DNA of 64,000 bases from Dyella humicola (GTDB lineage: Bacteria > Pseudomonadota > Gammaproteobacteria > Xanthomonadales > Rhodanobacteraceae). Shown in pieces: positions 20,275 through 31,003 of this stretch. Positions within the stretch are counted from its first letter, which is position 1; each line of letters starts with the position of its first letter. The translations under genes were made by a program, and so were the position numbers. The notes under the pieces were generated by a model. That model was not told where the DNA came from. It did not search any database and saw only the letters and a list, made by a program, of their open reading frames with translations. Where the stretch lies: NCBI RefSeq assembly GCF_026283945.1, contig NZ_JAPDPC010000001.1, forward strand, positions 434,001 through 498,000, in the 5' to 3' direction.

Positions 20275-21342
20275 ATGAATCGGACCGCCTGTCACTCGTT
20301 GAACCGTCGTCGCCTGCATCGGGCGATGGCTGTGGGGATGCTTGTTCTGGCGGGGGCGGCACCTGTCTTCGGGCAAAACGCGCCGCCCCCGGGGGCGACG
20401 GCACCTGCGCCATCTCAAGTCACCAATCTCGATGCGGTGACGGTCAGTGGCATACAGCCCGGGCCGGGCCTGTGGAAGGTGAGCAAGGGTGATCACGTGA
20501 TGTGGGTGCTTGGCACGTTGTCGCCGCTGCCGGAGCACATGCAATGGAAAACCGACGAAGTCGAACAGACCATCGCCGAATCGCAGGAAGTATTGGGGCC
20601 GCCGTCGGTGGCGTTAAAGCCCAAGACGAATTTCTTCGGCAAGCTGTTTCTGTTGCCGTCGTTGATCGGTGCCCGCAAGAATCCGGACGGCCAGCGTCTG
20701 CAGCAAGTGGTGCCGGCGGCTGAGTACGCGCGTTGGCAAGTGCTCAAGCAGCAATACATCGGCAGCGATCGCAGCGTGGAAGACTGGCGCCCGATCTTCG
20801 CGGCGGTCGAGTTGTACGACAAGGCGATCAAGCGCAGTGGACTCAGCTCCTCGGGCGGCGTGAAAGACACCGTGCGCGAGCTGGCCAAGAAGCATGGCGT
20901 GAAGGTCAGTGCGGCGCGTTACACGATGATGATCGAAGAGCCGCGCGCGGCCGTGAAGACCTTCAAGGCCTCGCCCATGGACGACCTGGAGTGTTTTGGG
21001 CGCACGCTCGATACCGTGGAACACGATATGGGCCGCATCACGGCGCGTGCGAACGCCTGGGCCACGGGTGACCTTGAAGCACTGCGTGGCCTGCCGATGA
21101 ATGACCAGCGCGAAGCGTGCATTTCCGCGGTCACCGAAGCGGGTTTCGCCAAGCAGCTGGGCTTCAGCGACATCCAGCAGAAAGCCCAGGCGATCTGGCT
21201 CGGTGCCGCCGAGCAGGCGCTGAACACGAACACGCAGACCTTCGCGATGTTGCCGATGGAGGAGGTGCTGTCGCCGAAGGGCCTGATCGCGCAGCTGAAG
21301 GCGAAGGGTTATCAAGTCGAAGCGCCAGACGGCAGCGAGTAG
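20275..21342 (+). CDS. Secreted TraB/GumN family protein
   Basis: A 355-residue exported protein with a Sec signal peptide (MAVGMLVLAGAAPVFG-Q, after a basic leader). The TraB/GumN domain begins at LWKVSKGDHVMWVLGTLSPLPE, the family's usual first beta-strand and G-T/H-x motif, here GTLS rather than the GTxH common in proposed peptidase-like members. The function is unknown; GumN-like proteins lie near xanthan genes in Xanthomonas, but there is no such cluster here. AAGGAA eight to thirteen bases before ATG 20275 fixes the start. Confidence 0.85.
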   Translation: MNRTACHSLNRRRLHRAMAVGMLVLAGAAPVFGQNAPPPGATAPAPSQVTNLDAVTVSGIQPGPGLWKVSKGDHVMWVLGTLSPLPEHMQWKTDEVEQTIAESQEVLGPPSVALKPKTNFFGKLFLLPSLIGARKNPDGQRLQQVVPAAEYARWQVLKQQYIGSDRSVEDWRPIFAAVELYDKAIKRSGLSSSGGVKDTVRELAKKHGVKVSAARYTMMIEEPRAAVKTFKASPMDDLECFGRTLDTVEHDMGRITARANAWATGDLEALRGLPMNDQREACISAVTEAGFAKQLGFSDIQQKAQAIWLGAAEQALNTNTQTFAMLPMEEVLSPKGLIAQLKAKGYQVEAPDGSE

Positions 21343-21359
21343 TTCTTAGCTCGTAGCTC

Positions 21360-21392
21360 CCTCTCCCCTTCGGGTCGCCTGCAGGGGAGAGG
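21360..21392. repeat. Short family A palindrome between convergent genes
   Basis: CCTCTCCCC (21360-21368) pairs with GGGGAGAGG (21384-21392) around a 15-nt loop. It is the outer hairpin of the family A element without the long arms. Lying between the ends of the TraB/GumN and aldo/keto reductase genes, it could stop transcription from both sides. Confidence 0.6.
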
Positions 21393-21400
21393 AAGTAAAG

Positions 21401-22345
21401 TCAGGCGCTCGCTCTATCCAGCGCCGCGATGTCTTCAGCACTCAACTGTAGCTTCACCGCCCCAAACAACTCCTTCAGCTGCGCGACGCTGGTAGCACTG
21501 GCAATCGGCGCCGTCACACTCGGGCGGGCCATCAACCACGCCAGGGCCACCTGCGCGGATGTCGCGCCATAGGCAGCCGCCACCTTGTCGAGCGCCGCGA
21601 GAATGCCCAGCCCGCGCGCATTGAGATACTTCTGCACCGCGCCGCTGCGCGCCGCGCTCTTCGCGAGGTCGGCTTCGCTTCGGTACTTGCCGCTCAGGAA
21701 ACCACTGGCCAACGCGTAGTAGTTGATCACGCTGATGTTCTCGGCGATGACCAGTGGCTCGAGTTCTTTTTCGTAAGCTGCACGATTGACCAGGTTATAT
21801 TCCGGCTGCAGGGTTTCGTAGCGCGGCAGGTTGTTTTGTGCGGAAACGGCGAGCGCCTCACCGAAGCGATCGGCGCCGTAATTGGACGCGCCGATCACGC
21901 GCACCTTGCCCTGCTCGATAAGCCGCGCGAACGCTCCCAGAGTTTCATGCAGCGGCACCGTCGCATCATCTTCGTGGGCCTGGTACAGATCGATATGATC
22001 CGTCTGCAGCCGCTTGAGCGAACCTTCCACGGCCTGGTTGATATTCACGGGTGACAGGCCCGGATGCTCGGCCCATTTCGCCACCTTGGTGGCAATGACC
22101 ACCTTGTCGCGCTTGCCGCTGCGCTTGAGCCACTTGCCGATGATGGTCTCGGATTCGCCGCCGCGATTGCCCGGCACCCAGGCCGAGTAGACGTCTGCGG
22201 TATCGATCAGGTTGAAGCCGGCATCAACGAAGGCATCCAGCAGTTCGAACGAACGCTGTTCGTCCGCGCTCCAGCCAAACACGTTGCCACCGAAGGCAAG
22301 CGGTGCGACGGAAAGTGGGGATCGGCCGAGGGGGCGGAGTGGCAT
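21401..22345 (-). CDS. Aldo/keto reductase
   Basis: A 314-residue NADPH-dependent aldo/keto reductase of the Tas/YdjG-like branch. The catalytic tetrad is visible: Asp and Tyr in LIDTADVYSAW, Lys in VIATKVAKW, His in LYQAHEDD. The phosphate/cofactor site is in the C-terminal part (PIASATSVAQLKEL). It reduces carbonyls in the cytosol; the substrate is unknown. The start at 22345 (MPLRPLG) begins at the first beta-strand of the barrel; the longer ORF from 22513 reads through a GC-rich hairpin and is not credible. Confidence 0.92.
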   Translation of the reverse strand: MPLRPLGRSPLSVAPLAFGGNVFGWSADEQRSFELLDAFVDAGFNLIDTADVYSAWVPGNRGGESETIIGKWLKRSGKRDKVVIATKVAKWAEHPGLSPVNINQAVEGSLKRLQTDHIDLYQAHEDDATVPLHETLGAFARLIEQGKVRVIGASNYGADRFGEALAVSAQNNLPRYETLQPEYNLVNRAAYEKELEPLVIAENISVINYYALASGFLSGKYRSEADLAKSAARSGAVQKYLNARGLGILAALDKVAAAYGATSAQVALAWLMARPSVTAPIASATSVAQLKELFGAVKLQLSAEDIAALDRASA

Positions 22346-22366
22346 GGGCGAGGTCCTTGCTACCGT

Positions 22367-22389
22367 GCCCGCCGCGGGATGCGGCGGGC
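22367..22389. repeat. Perfect GC-rich hairpin upstream of the aldo/keto reductase
   Basis: GCCCGCCGC (22367-22375) and GCGGCGGGC (22381-22389) enclose GGGAT. No T run follows on either strand. It separates the aldo/keto reductase gene from the 63-residue ORF on the same strand and could act as a transcript 3' structure for that ORF or as a binding site. Confidence 0.45.
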
Positions 22390-22424
22390 GTACTCGGTCG
22401 ACTTGGTAGCGGCCCCGCCGCGAA

Positions 22425-22616
22425 TCAAGTCGGCAGGCAGTCGCCGGCAACCAGGGCGGGGCCTTCCTCGCCCGTGCTTGGGACCGGCCCTGCCGAGCGC
22501 TCCCGTTTTCCACTGGGCTTTTTGTCGGACTTTGGCGTTTCGGCCAATCGGCGCGCCAGGTCGAGATTGGTGATGTGGCCGTGCATGAACAACAGGTCAG
22601 TCCAGAGCGAGCTCAT
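22425..22616 (-). CDS. 63-residue protein of unknown function, divergent from LysR
   Basis: A small protein starting MSSLWTDLLFMHGHITNLDLARRLAE and ending in a polar, Lys/Pro-rich tail. The start at 22616 has an excellent Shine-Dalgarno (GGGAGG, five bases upstream), far better than the upstream ATG at 22661, which is why I accept this short ORF as real. The hydrophobic/helical N-terminal half resembles short orphan proteins of the order, but I recognise no domain. It shares a 107-bp divergent region with a LysR regulator and is therefore a likely target of that regulator. Confidence 0.65.
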   Translation of the reverse strand: MSSLWTDLLFMHGHITNLDLARRLAETPKSDKKPSGKRERSAGPVPSTGEEGPALVAGDCLPT

Positions 22617-22723
22617 GACATCCTCCCTTCGCGTTGCCATGTGTAGTGGTTTGTTCAACATAGGCGGATCGCATGCAGCGAAAAAGCGATATATTCACAA
22701 GCTAGACTTGAGGGAATTTCAAT
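22617..22723. promoter_or_regulatory. Divergent region with LysR-type site
   Basis: The stretch TTCACAAGCTAGACTTGA (22694-22711) contains the dyad CAAG-N5-CTTG and the T-N11-A spacing usual for LysR regulators. It sits just 12-30 bp before the LysR start codon, suggesting autoregulation and control of the divergent 63-residue gene. AGGGAA before ATG 22724 is the regulator's ribosome-binding site. Confidence 0.5.
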
Positions 22724-24908
<2,185 letters not shown>

Positions 24909-25133
24909 GCTGGCGCAAGCCGCTCAGCGCACTGAAAGCCTGGCTTTAGGGGCGTGTGCTTTGCTGGCGCAAATCGCCGCGATTGAGCCGTTGCCAGCAT
25001 ACTCATCGCGGCTCGATGGCGCTGGGCTGGCGGGTGCAGTCCATCCACTATTCGTATACGTGGCGCCCGGCAAGCTGCGTGCTAGCCTGCCATACAGCCA
25101 CGTTTCCTGATCTGTTCCACATAGGGGTTGTCG

Positions 25134-26024
25134 ATGAATAAGCGTGTGATTCCGGGTCTGGCAGCGTTGCTGCTGGCGGCCTGCAGCGGCACTTCCGGGC
25201 CGGCTGATGCGCAGTCGCAGGATCAACCGGCCGGCGCCCTGGTGCCGCCGACCAGCGCCACCGATTTCACGGCGTCGAGGCTGGATCAGGTGCTGGCAGG
25301 CGATTGGCGTTCAGCGGAGAACCGGGCGCGCGACGTCTATCGCCACCCCAAGGCCACGCTGCAGTTCTTTGGCCTGCGGCCGGACCAGACAGTGATCGAA
25401 ATCACCCCGGGTGGCGGCTGGTATAGCGAAATCCTGGCGCCGCTGTTGCACGACAACGGTCATTTCATCGCTGCCGTGCAGAAGCCGAAGGAGGACGGCG
25501 AAGCGCGCCGCGATGTCACCGCGCTGCGCGAAAAGTTCGCCGGCAATCCGGCGCGTTTCGGCAAGGCGCAGATTCTGGAATTCGACCCGAAGGCGCCGGT
25601 ATTCGGTGCACCGGGATCGGCCGACATGATCCTTACCTTCCGCAACGTGCACAACTGGGTGATGGCCGATACCGCACCGGCCATGTTCAAGGCGTTCTAT
25701 GCCGCCTTGCGTCCGGGCGGCGTGCTCGGCGTGGAAGATCATCGCGCAGCGGACAACGCCAACGTCGACGCCGTCAAGGAAAGCGGCTACCTGCCCACCG
25801 GTTATGTGGTGAAGTTGGCGACCGACGCCGGATTCAAGCTGGAAGAACAAAGCGAGATCAACGCCAATCCGAAGGACACGAAGGATTACCCGAAGGGCGT
25901 CTGGACGCTGCCACCCACGCTGACCCTGGGTGACCAGGACAGGGCCAAATACCTCGCCATCGGTGAATCGGATCGTATGACGCTGCGTTTCGTGAAGCCC
26001 GAAGCGCCGGCCAAGTCGCCGTGA
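25134..26024 (+). CDS. Lipoprotein/secreted class I SAM-dependent methyltransferase
   Basis: A 296-residue protein that combines a lipobox signal (GLAALLLAAC, Cys about residue 18) with a complete class I methyltransferase fold: VIEITPGGGWYSEILAPLL is motif I, ILEFDPKAP motif II/III, ADMILTFRNVHNW motif IV, and LRPGGVLGVEDH motif V. This is the COG4798 type, exported methyltransferase-like proteins of unknown substrate. SAM is not expected outside the cytoplasm, so the catalytic role is uncertain. AGGGG before ATG 25134 decides the start over TTG 25128. Confidence 0.85.
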   Translation: MNKRVIPGLAALLLAACSGTSGPADAQSQDQPAGALVPPTSATDFTASRLDQVLAGDWRSAENRARDVYRHPKATLQFFGLRPDQTVIEITPGGGWYSEILAPLLHDNGHFIAAVQKPKEDGEARRDVTALREKFAGNPARFGKAQILEFDPKAPVFGAPGSADMILTFRNVHNWVMADTAPAMFKAFYAALRPGGVLGVEDHRAADNANVDAVKESGYLPTGYVVKLATDAGFKLEEQSEINANPKDTKDYPKGVWTLPPTLTLGDQDRAKYLAIGESDRMTLRFVKPEAPAKSP

Positions 26025-26067
26025 TTGACGACGATCGCGCGCCGACCTGGCGCGCGATCGATGCCGC

Positions 26068-26604
26068 ATGTTGATCGCGCTCAACAAACCCTATGGCGTG
26101 CTGTGCCAGTTCACCGATGAGGACGGCCGCCGCACGCTGGCCGACTTCGTCACACAGAAAGACGTCTATCCGGCAGGCCGGCTCGATCACGACAGCGAGG
26201 GCCTGCTGCTGCTGACCGATGACGGCCGTCTCGCCCATCGACTCACCGACCCGAAGCACAAGCAGCCAAAGACGTATCTGGTACAGGTCGATGGCCAGGT
26301 CACTGAGGATGCCGTGGCCGCGCTACGGCGCGGCGTCATGCTCAACGACGGCCCCACGTTGCCGGCGAGTGTGGAACACGCCGTCGAGCCGGATTGGCTG
26401 TGGCCGCGTGATCCGCCCGTGCGCTTTCGCAAGCTCATTCCCACCAGCTGGCTGCGCATCACCTTGCGCGAGGGCCGCAACCGTCAGGTGCGGCGCATGA
26501 CGGCAGCGGTGGGTTTCCCCACCCTGCGCTTGATCCGCGAGCGGATCGGCCCGCACGCGCTAGATGGCTTGCCACCAGGAAAGACGCGCGTAATCCCCCT
26601 GTAG
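26068..26604 (+). CDS. rluE: 23S rRNA pseudouridine synthase RluE
   Basis: A 178-residue pseudouridine synthase of the RsuA/RluB/E/F family. The catalytic Asp is D40 in the motif [41 protein letters not shown] is the other family block. As in RluE, there is no N-terminal S4 domain. E. coli RluE modifies U2457 in the peptidyl-transferase region of 23S rRNA. The stop codon overlaps the first bases of the REP element at 26601. Confidence 0.9.
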   Translation: MLIALNKPYGVLCQFTDEDGRRTLADFVTQKDVYPAGRLDHDSEGLLLLTDDGRLAHRLTDPKHKQPKTYLVQVDGQVTEDAVAALRRGVMLNDGPTLPASVEHAVEPDWLWPRDPPVRFRKLIPTSWLRITLREGRNRQVRRMTAAVGFPTLRLIRERIGPHALDGLPPGKTRVIPL

Positions 26605-26670
26605 GAGCGCACCCGGTGCGCGAAACTTCTACGTAGCGGTAACGCCGCCATCGCGCACTGGGTGTGCTCC
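26601..26670. repeat. REP pair, family B
   Basis: The left unit begins GTAGGAGCGCACCCGGTGCG at 26601 and the right unit is TCGCGCACTGGGTGTGCTCC (26651-26670). The centre TCTACGTAGCGGTAACGCCGC matches the copy at 12851-12925. It is placed exactly between the convergent ends of rluE and tatD, and its first base falls within the rluE stop codon. Confidence 0.8.
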
Positions 26671-26682
26671 CCCAAAGGCAAA

Positions 26683-27471
26683 TCACGCAAGCCCGAAGAA
26701 CGCCTCTGCCGCCGCCGTGCTGTTGGCCGCCGTGACTTCCACCGGCTCGCCGCGATCGCGGGCAATCTCTTCGCAGATATGCCGCAGATACATCGGCTCA
26801 TTGCGTCGATGCGCTGGCTGCGGCCGCACCGTGCGCGGCAGCAGGTAAGGCGCATCGGTTTCGATCATCAGGCGATTCGCTGGAATCTCCCGCACGAGCT
26901 CACGCAGATGCGTGCCGCGCCGTTCGTCGCAGATCCAGCCGGTAATGCCGATATGGCAATCCAGCGCGAGATAGTCACGCAGCGCCTCGCCGGTATCGGT
27001 AAAGCAATGCACGACGGCACCCGGCAGCTTGTCGCGATAACGGCGCAACAGGGCAATGAAGTCATGGTGTGCATCGCGCTGGTGAAGGAACAGCGGCTTC
27101 TGCACATCCACCGCGATCTGCAGCTGGCGCTCGAACACGGCCAGCTGCACGTCACGCGGCGAATAGTTGCGGTTGTAGTCCAGCCCGGTTTCACCCGCCG
27201 CGCGCACTTCCGGATGCTTGGCCAGTTCGCGCAGCAAGGCATCGGTGGCGTCGTCGTAATCAATGGCGTGGTGCGGGTGCACGCCAGCGGTGGCGTAGAG
27301 CACGCCTGGGTGCTTCTGTGCGAGCGCCAGCGCATGCGTGCTGCCGTCACGCGATGCGCCTGTCACGACGAGTCGCGTGACGCCATGCGACTGCGCACGT
27401 TGCAACACGGCATCGAAGTCGTGGTGGAACGATTCGTGGGTGAGATTGGCGCCGATATCGAGCAACTGCAT
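26683..27471 (-). CDS. tatD: TatD family metal-dependent DNase
   Basis: A 262-residue TIM-barrel metallohydrolase. The N-terminal MQLLDIGANLTHESF is the TatD-subgroup variant in which the usual HxH is replaced. Other metal-site motifs are GVHPHHA, AGETGLDYNR, HQRDAHHDF, VVHCFTD and MIETDAPYLLP. TatD is a 3'-5' exonuclease processing oxidised or single-stranded DNA/RNA ends. The gene is single and divergent from the type II secretion operon. Confidence 0.93.
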   Translation of the reverse strand: MQLLDIGANLTHESFHHDFDAVLQRAQSHGVTRLVVTGASRDGSTHALALAQKHPGVLYATAGVHPHHAIDYDDATDALLRELAKHPEVRAAGETGLDYNRNYSPRDVQLAVFERQLQIAVDVQKPLFLHQRDAHHDFIALLRRYRDKLPGAVVHCFTDTGEALRDYLALDCHIGITGWICDERRGTHLRELVREIPANRLMIETDAPYLLPRTVRPQPAHRRNEPMYLRHICEEIARDRGEPVEVTAANSTAAAEAFFGLA

Positions 27472-27850
27472 GGGCTTGCCGGATCGCTAAAAACGGCGAT
27501 TGTCCCAGACTGGCGCCGCCGCCGCACACGCCAAACTTGTTTGACAGTTGGGCCAATGGCGGCGGGCGCATTTCTGAACCGGCTGGGACGCTTATGGCTT
27601 CAACGGCACCGAATGGTCATATCCGGTGTCTAGGCTTCTTGGAGGCGGGTCAAACCTAATCATCTGCACATGGTCGATAAAGTTGATGCATGGTGAGGAA
27701 CCGTGCTCGCTTAGCGGCCAATGGGTGTGTTAACAATACGCATTCGATGCCGTCGGGAGCGGCGTGGCGTGGGAATATTGCCGAGTTTCCGAGTGGGGTG
27801 TAGGTATGTCGGCAGTCGCAAAGCCTGTGGTCAGTAAGGAGGGGAGGGCG
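27472..27850. other. Upstream region of the T2SS operon
   Basis: This 379-bp stretch between tatD and gspE must hold promoters for both. A TTGACA occurs at 27541-27546 without a matching -10. A loose dyad CACCG (27607-27611)/CGGTG (27624-27628) is also present. An in-frame ATG at 27806 could extend gspE but has a weaker ribosome-binding site than 27851. I see no other gene or palindrome here. Confidence 0.4.
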
Positions 27851-29539
27851 ATGGATAGCCAGGAAGCAGCGGTCTGTGCGTTGCTGGTTTCGCGCGGGCG
27901 GCTGAAAGACTCCGACCTGGCGCGGGCGCGCCGGCTGCATGAGGAGTCGCCTGAAGGCACCCTCACCGCCTTGATGGCTCGGTTGGGGCTGGTCTCCGAG
28001 CGCGACCTGGCCGAAGCCTGGTCCGAGTTGCTGCAGACGCCGCTGTTGGCCGCCCGCGAGGCGCCCGAACTGCCGCCGACGGAGCTGGACGTCTCCAGCC
28101 GCTTTCTCAAGCAGCATCACGTGGTGCCGGTGCGGGTGGGTGAGGATAGCCTGGGCCTGGTGGTGGCCGATCCGGCAGATGCCTACCCCCTTCAGGCCAT
28201 TCAGCTCGCCGCCGGCCGACCGGTGGTGCTGCGCATCGGGCTGCGCTCGGAAATCGATGACCTGATCGAACGTTATTACGGTTCCGGCCGCTCGGCGATG
28301 GGCACCATCGTCGAGAACCTGGACGGCAGCGCGGCGGTCGAGGATGACGTGGAGCACCTGCGTGACCTGGCCTCCGAGGCGCCGGTGATCCGGCTGGTAA
28401 ACCTGATCCTGCAACGTGCGGTGGAACAGCGCGCGTCGGACGTGCATATCGAACCGTTCGAGAATCGCCTGAAAGTGCGCTATCGCATCGACGGCGTGCT
28501 GCACGAGGTGGAGGCCCCACCTTCCAGCTCCACTGCCGCGGTGATCTCGCGCGTGAAGATCATGGCCAAGCTCAACATTGCCGAGCGTCGCCTGCCGCAG
28601 GATGGTCGCATCCAGCTGCGCGTACAGGGCAAGGAGCTGGATCTGCGCGTATCCACCGTGCCGACCAGCTTCGGCGAATCGGTGGTGATGCGTATCCTCG
28701 ATCGTGAGTCGGTGGTGTTCGACTTCGCTTCGCTCGGCTTCACCGACAACTTCCAGCAGCGCTTCATCGATGTGCTGGATCGCCCGCACGGAATCCTGCT
28801 GGTGACCGGCCCGACCGGCTCGGGCAAGACCACCACGTTGTATACGGCGCTCTCCAAGATCAATACGCCGGACGTGAAGATCATTACGGTCGAGGACCCG
28901 GTCGAGTACCAGATCGAAGGCATCAACCAGATCCAGGTGAAGCCGCAGATCGGGCTGGATTTCGCGGGTGCGCTGCGCTCCATCGTGCGCCAGGATCCGG
29001 ACGTGATCATGATTGGCGAAATGCGCGATCTGGAAACCTGCCGTATCGCCATCCAGTCCGCGCTCACCGGTCACTTGGTGCTGTCCACCCTGCATACCAA
29101 CAGTGCGGCCGGCGGTATCACGCGTCTGCTCGATATGGGCGTGGAGGATTACCTGCTCGGCTCCACCGTCAACGGCATCCTGGCGCAGCGCCTGGTACGT
29201 CGCCTTGATCCTGAGACGGCGACGTCGTATGAGGCCCTGCCCGAAGTCGTCGAGCAGTTTGAGCTGCACAAGTACACCGACGAGCGTCCGATCCGTTTAT
29301 GGAAACCAGGCAGCAGCGCGGCCAACCCGACGGGTTACCGTGGGCGCCGCGCCATCATGGAATTCCTGGTGATGAGCGATCCTTTGCGCCGCATGGTGAT
29401 GCAACGCGCCGATGCCGGCGAAATCGAACGCCAGGCACGCGCCGAAGGCATGCGCACGATGTACGAGGACGGTATCGCCAAGGCCGTAGCGGGCATCACC
29501 ACCCTTGAGGAGGTGTTGCGTGTCACGCAAGAATCGTGA
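27851..29539 (+). CDS. gspE: Type II secretion ATPase GspE (XpsE)
   Basis: A 562-residue cytoplasmic hexameric ATPase that powers pseudopilus assembly. An N-terminal N1E-type domain (about 1-140) binds GspL. The C-terminal motor has Walker A GPTGSGKT (320-327), Asp-box VEDPVEYQ, Walker B DPDVIMIGEMRD (382-393) and His-box LSTLHTN. The tetra-cysteine zinc insert typical of many GspE proteins (CxxC pairs before TGYRGR) is missing: this region has no cysteine. The start is chosen at 27851, with AAGGAGG eight bases upstream. First gene of an eleven-gene cluster in Xanthomonas xps order; a palindromic element separates it from gspF. Confidence 0.96.
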   Translation: MDSQEAAVCALLVSRGRLKDSDLARARRLHEESPEGTLTALMARLGLVSERDLAEAWSELLQTPLLAAREAPELPPTELDVSSRFLKQHHVVPVRVGEDSLGLVVADPADAYPLQAIQLAAGRPVVLRIGLRSEIDDLIERYYGSGRSAMGTIVENLDGSAAVEDDVEHLRDLASEAPVIRLVNLILQRAVEQRASDVHIEPFENRLKVRYRIDGVLHEVEAPPSSSTAAVISRVKIMAKLNIAERRLPQDGRIQLRVQGKELDLRVSTVPTSFGESVVMRILDRESVVFDFASLGFTDNFQQRFIDVLDRPHGILLVTGPTGSGKTTTLYTALSKINTPDVKIITVEDPVEYQIEGINQIQVKPQIGLDFAGALRSIVRQDPDVIMIGEMRDLETCRIAIQSALTGHLVLSTLHTNSAAGGITRLLDMGVEDYLLGSTVNGILAQRLVRRLDPETATSYEALPEVVEQFELHKYTDERPIRLWKPGSSAANPTGYRGRRAIMEFLVMSDPLRRMVMQRADAGEIERQARAEGMRTMYEDGIAKAVAGITTLEEVLRVTQES

Positions 29540-29544
29540 GTCTG

Positions 29545-29719
29545 CTCCCTCTCCCTTGTGGGGAGAGGGCTGGGGTGAGCCCCGAACAGGGGGTAAAGGG
29601 CGGGTGCTTGCGAAAGCGCTTGTTTCTGCGATGTCGCCCTTGGCCAAGTTCCCGCGAGCACTCGCCCTTTACCCCCTGTTCGGGGCTCACCTCAATCCTC
29701 TCCCCAAAGGGGAGAGGAG
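29545..29719. repeat. Long-inverted-repeat element (family A) between gspE and gspF
   Basis: An outer CCCTCTCCC/GGGAGAGGG-type hairpin near 29548-29569 is followed by two nearly complementary 46-nt arms, 29567-29612 and 29653-29698, around a 40-nt centre, and a second CTCTCCCC/GGGGAGAG hairpin at the right end. It is the longest and best-preserved copy in the window. Its right edge (GGGGAGAGGAGG) supplies the Shine-Dalgarno of gspF. Confidence 0.85.
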
Positions 29720-29728
29720 GATGATTGC

Positions 29729-30946
29729 GTGAGTCAGTTCCGCTATCGCGCGATCAGCGCTGCCGGTGAGACGCTGCAAGGGCAGATGGAGGCCGCCAGC
29801 CTCGAGGAAGTGATCAGTCGCCTGCAGGATCAAGGGCACACACCGCTGGACGCTCAGGCCGCGGGTGCCGACATCGGTGGCAGCGGTCTGGCGGCATTGT
29901 TCCGGCGTGGCCCTTTTACCGGCGACCAGCTCGCGCAGTTCACCCATCAGCTCGCCACCCTGCTCGGCGCCGGCCAGCCGTTGGATCGTGCGCTGGGCAT
30001 TCTGATGGAGCTGCCCGAAGGCGAGCGCGCGAAGAAGCTCATCGAGCGTGTGCGTGATCGCGTGCGCGGCGGTACGCCGTTGTCGCAGGCGCTGGATGAA
30101 GAGCACGGCGTGTTTCCCAAGCTCTATATCAGCCTGGTGCGCGCGGGCGAGGCGGGCGGTTCGCTGGAGGACACGCTGCACCGGTTGGCCGAGTACCTTG
30201 AGCGTTCCCAGCAGCTGCGCGGCAGCATCATCAATGCGCTGATCTATCCGGCCTTCCTGATGGTCGGTGTGCTGGGTTCGCTGCTGCTGTTGCTGGCGTA
30301 CGTGGTGCCGCAATTCGTGCCGATCTTCCAGGACATGCAGGTGCCGATTCCGCTGATTACCCAGGTGGTGCTGGTCGTGGGCAACACCTTGCAGTCGTGG
30401 TGGTGGTTGCTGCTTATCCTGTTGGTGATGGGCGTGCTGGTGGCGCGAGCGCGGCTGCGCGATCCGGCGATGCTGCTGGCATGGCATGCGCGCCTGCTCA
30501 CCTTGCGTGTCGTCGGACCTCTCTTGCTGAAAGTGCAGACCGCGCGTATCGCACGCACGCTCGGCACCCTGCTGAAGAATGGCGTGCCACTGCTATCGGC
30601 GCTGACGATCGCGCGCCAGGTCACCGCCAATCGTGCTTTGGACCAGGCGCTGGAACAGGCAGCGGAACAGGTAAAGGGTGGCGCCGGCTTGAGCTTCTCG
30701 CTGGCGCAGTCGCAGCGCTTTCCGCGATTGGCCCTGCAGATGGTGCAGGTAGGCGAGGAAGCCGGCCAACTCGACACCATGCTGCTGAAGGTAGCCGACA
30801 CCTTCGAACTGGAAAGTCGCCGCGCCATCGATCGTTTGCTGGCCGCGCTGGTGCCGGCACTGACCATCGTGATGACCGTGATGGTGGCGATCATCATGGC
30901 GGCGATCCTGCTGCCGTTGCTCAGCCTCACCAGCAACATTCAGTAA
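29729..30946 (+). CDS. gspF: Type II secretion inner-membrane platform protein GspF (XpsF)
   Basis: A 405-residue polytopic protein of the T2SS assembly platform. It has two T2SSF repeats (about residues 70-195 and 270-395), each beginning with FTHQLATLLGAGQPLDRAL- or IARTLGTLLKNGVPLLSAL-type segments. There are three membrane helices, the last at the extreme C-terminus (ALTIVMTVMVAIIMAAILLPL). It contacts GspE, GspL and the pseudopilins. The start is GTG 29729, whose GGAGG lies in the end of the preceding palindromic element. Confidence 0.95.
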   Translation: MSQFRYRAISAAGETLQGQMEAASLEEVISRLQDQGHTPLDAQAAGADIGGSGLAALFRRGPFTGDQLAQFTHQLATLLGAGQPLDRALGILMELPEGERAKKLIERVRDRVRGGTPLSQALDEEHGVFPKLYISLVRAGEAGGSLEDTLHRLAEYLERSQQLRGSIINALIYPAFLMVGVLGSLLLLLAYVVPQFVPIFQDMQVPIPLITQVVLVVGNTLQSWWWLLLILLVMGVLVARARLRDPAMLLAWHARLLTLRVVGPLLLKVQTARIARTLGTLLKNGVPLLSALTIARQVTANRALDQALEQAAEQVKGGAGLSFSLAQSQRFPRLALQMVQVGEEAGQLDTMLLKVADTFELESRRAIDRLLAALVPALTIVMTVMVAIIMAAILLPLLSLTSNIQ

Positions 30947-31003
30947 GCCGCGTTGTCCGATAACACACCACTCCGACTCCCCGATTCCACGAGGTACCTG
31001 GAC

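Noticed and set aside
27656..29269. Minus-strand open frame of 537 codons opposite gspE
   Set aside because: Antisense shadow; gspE is confirmed by Walker and Asp/His-box motifs.
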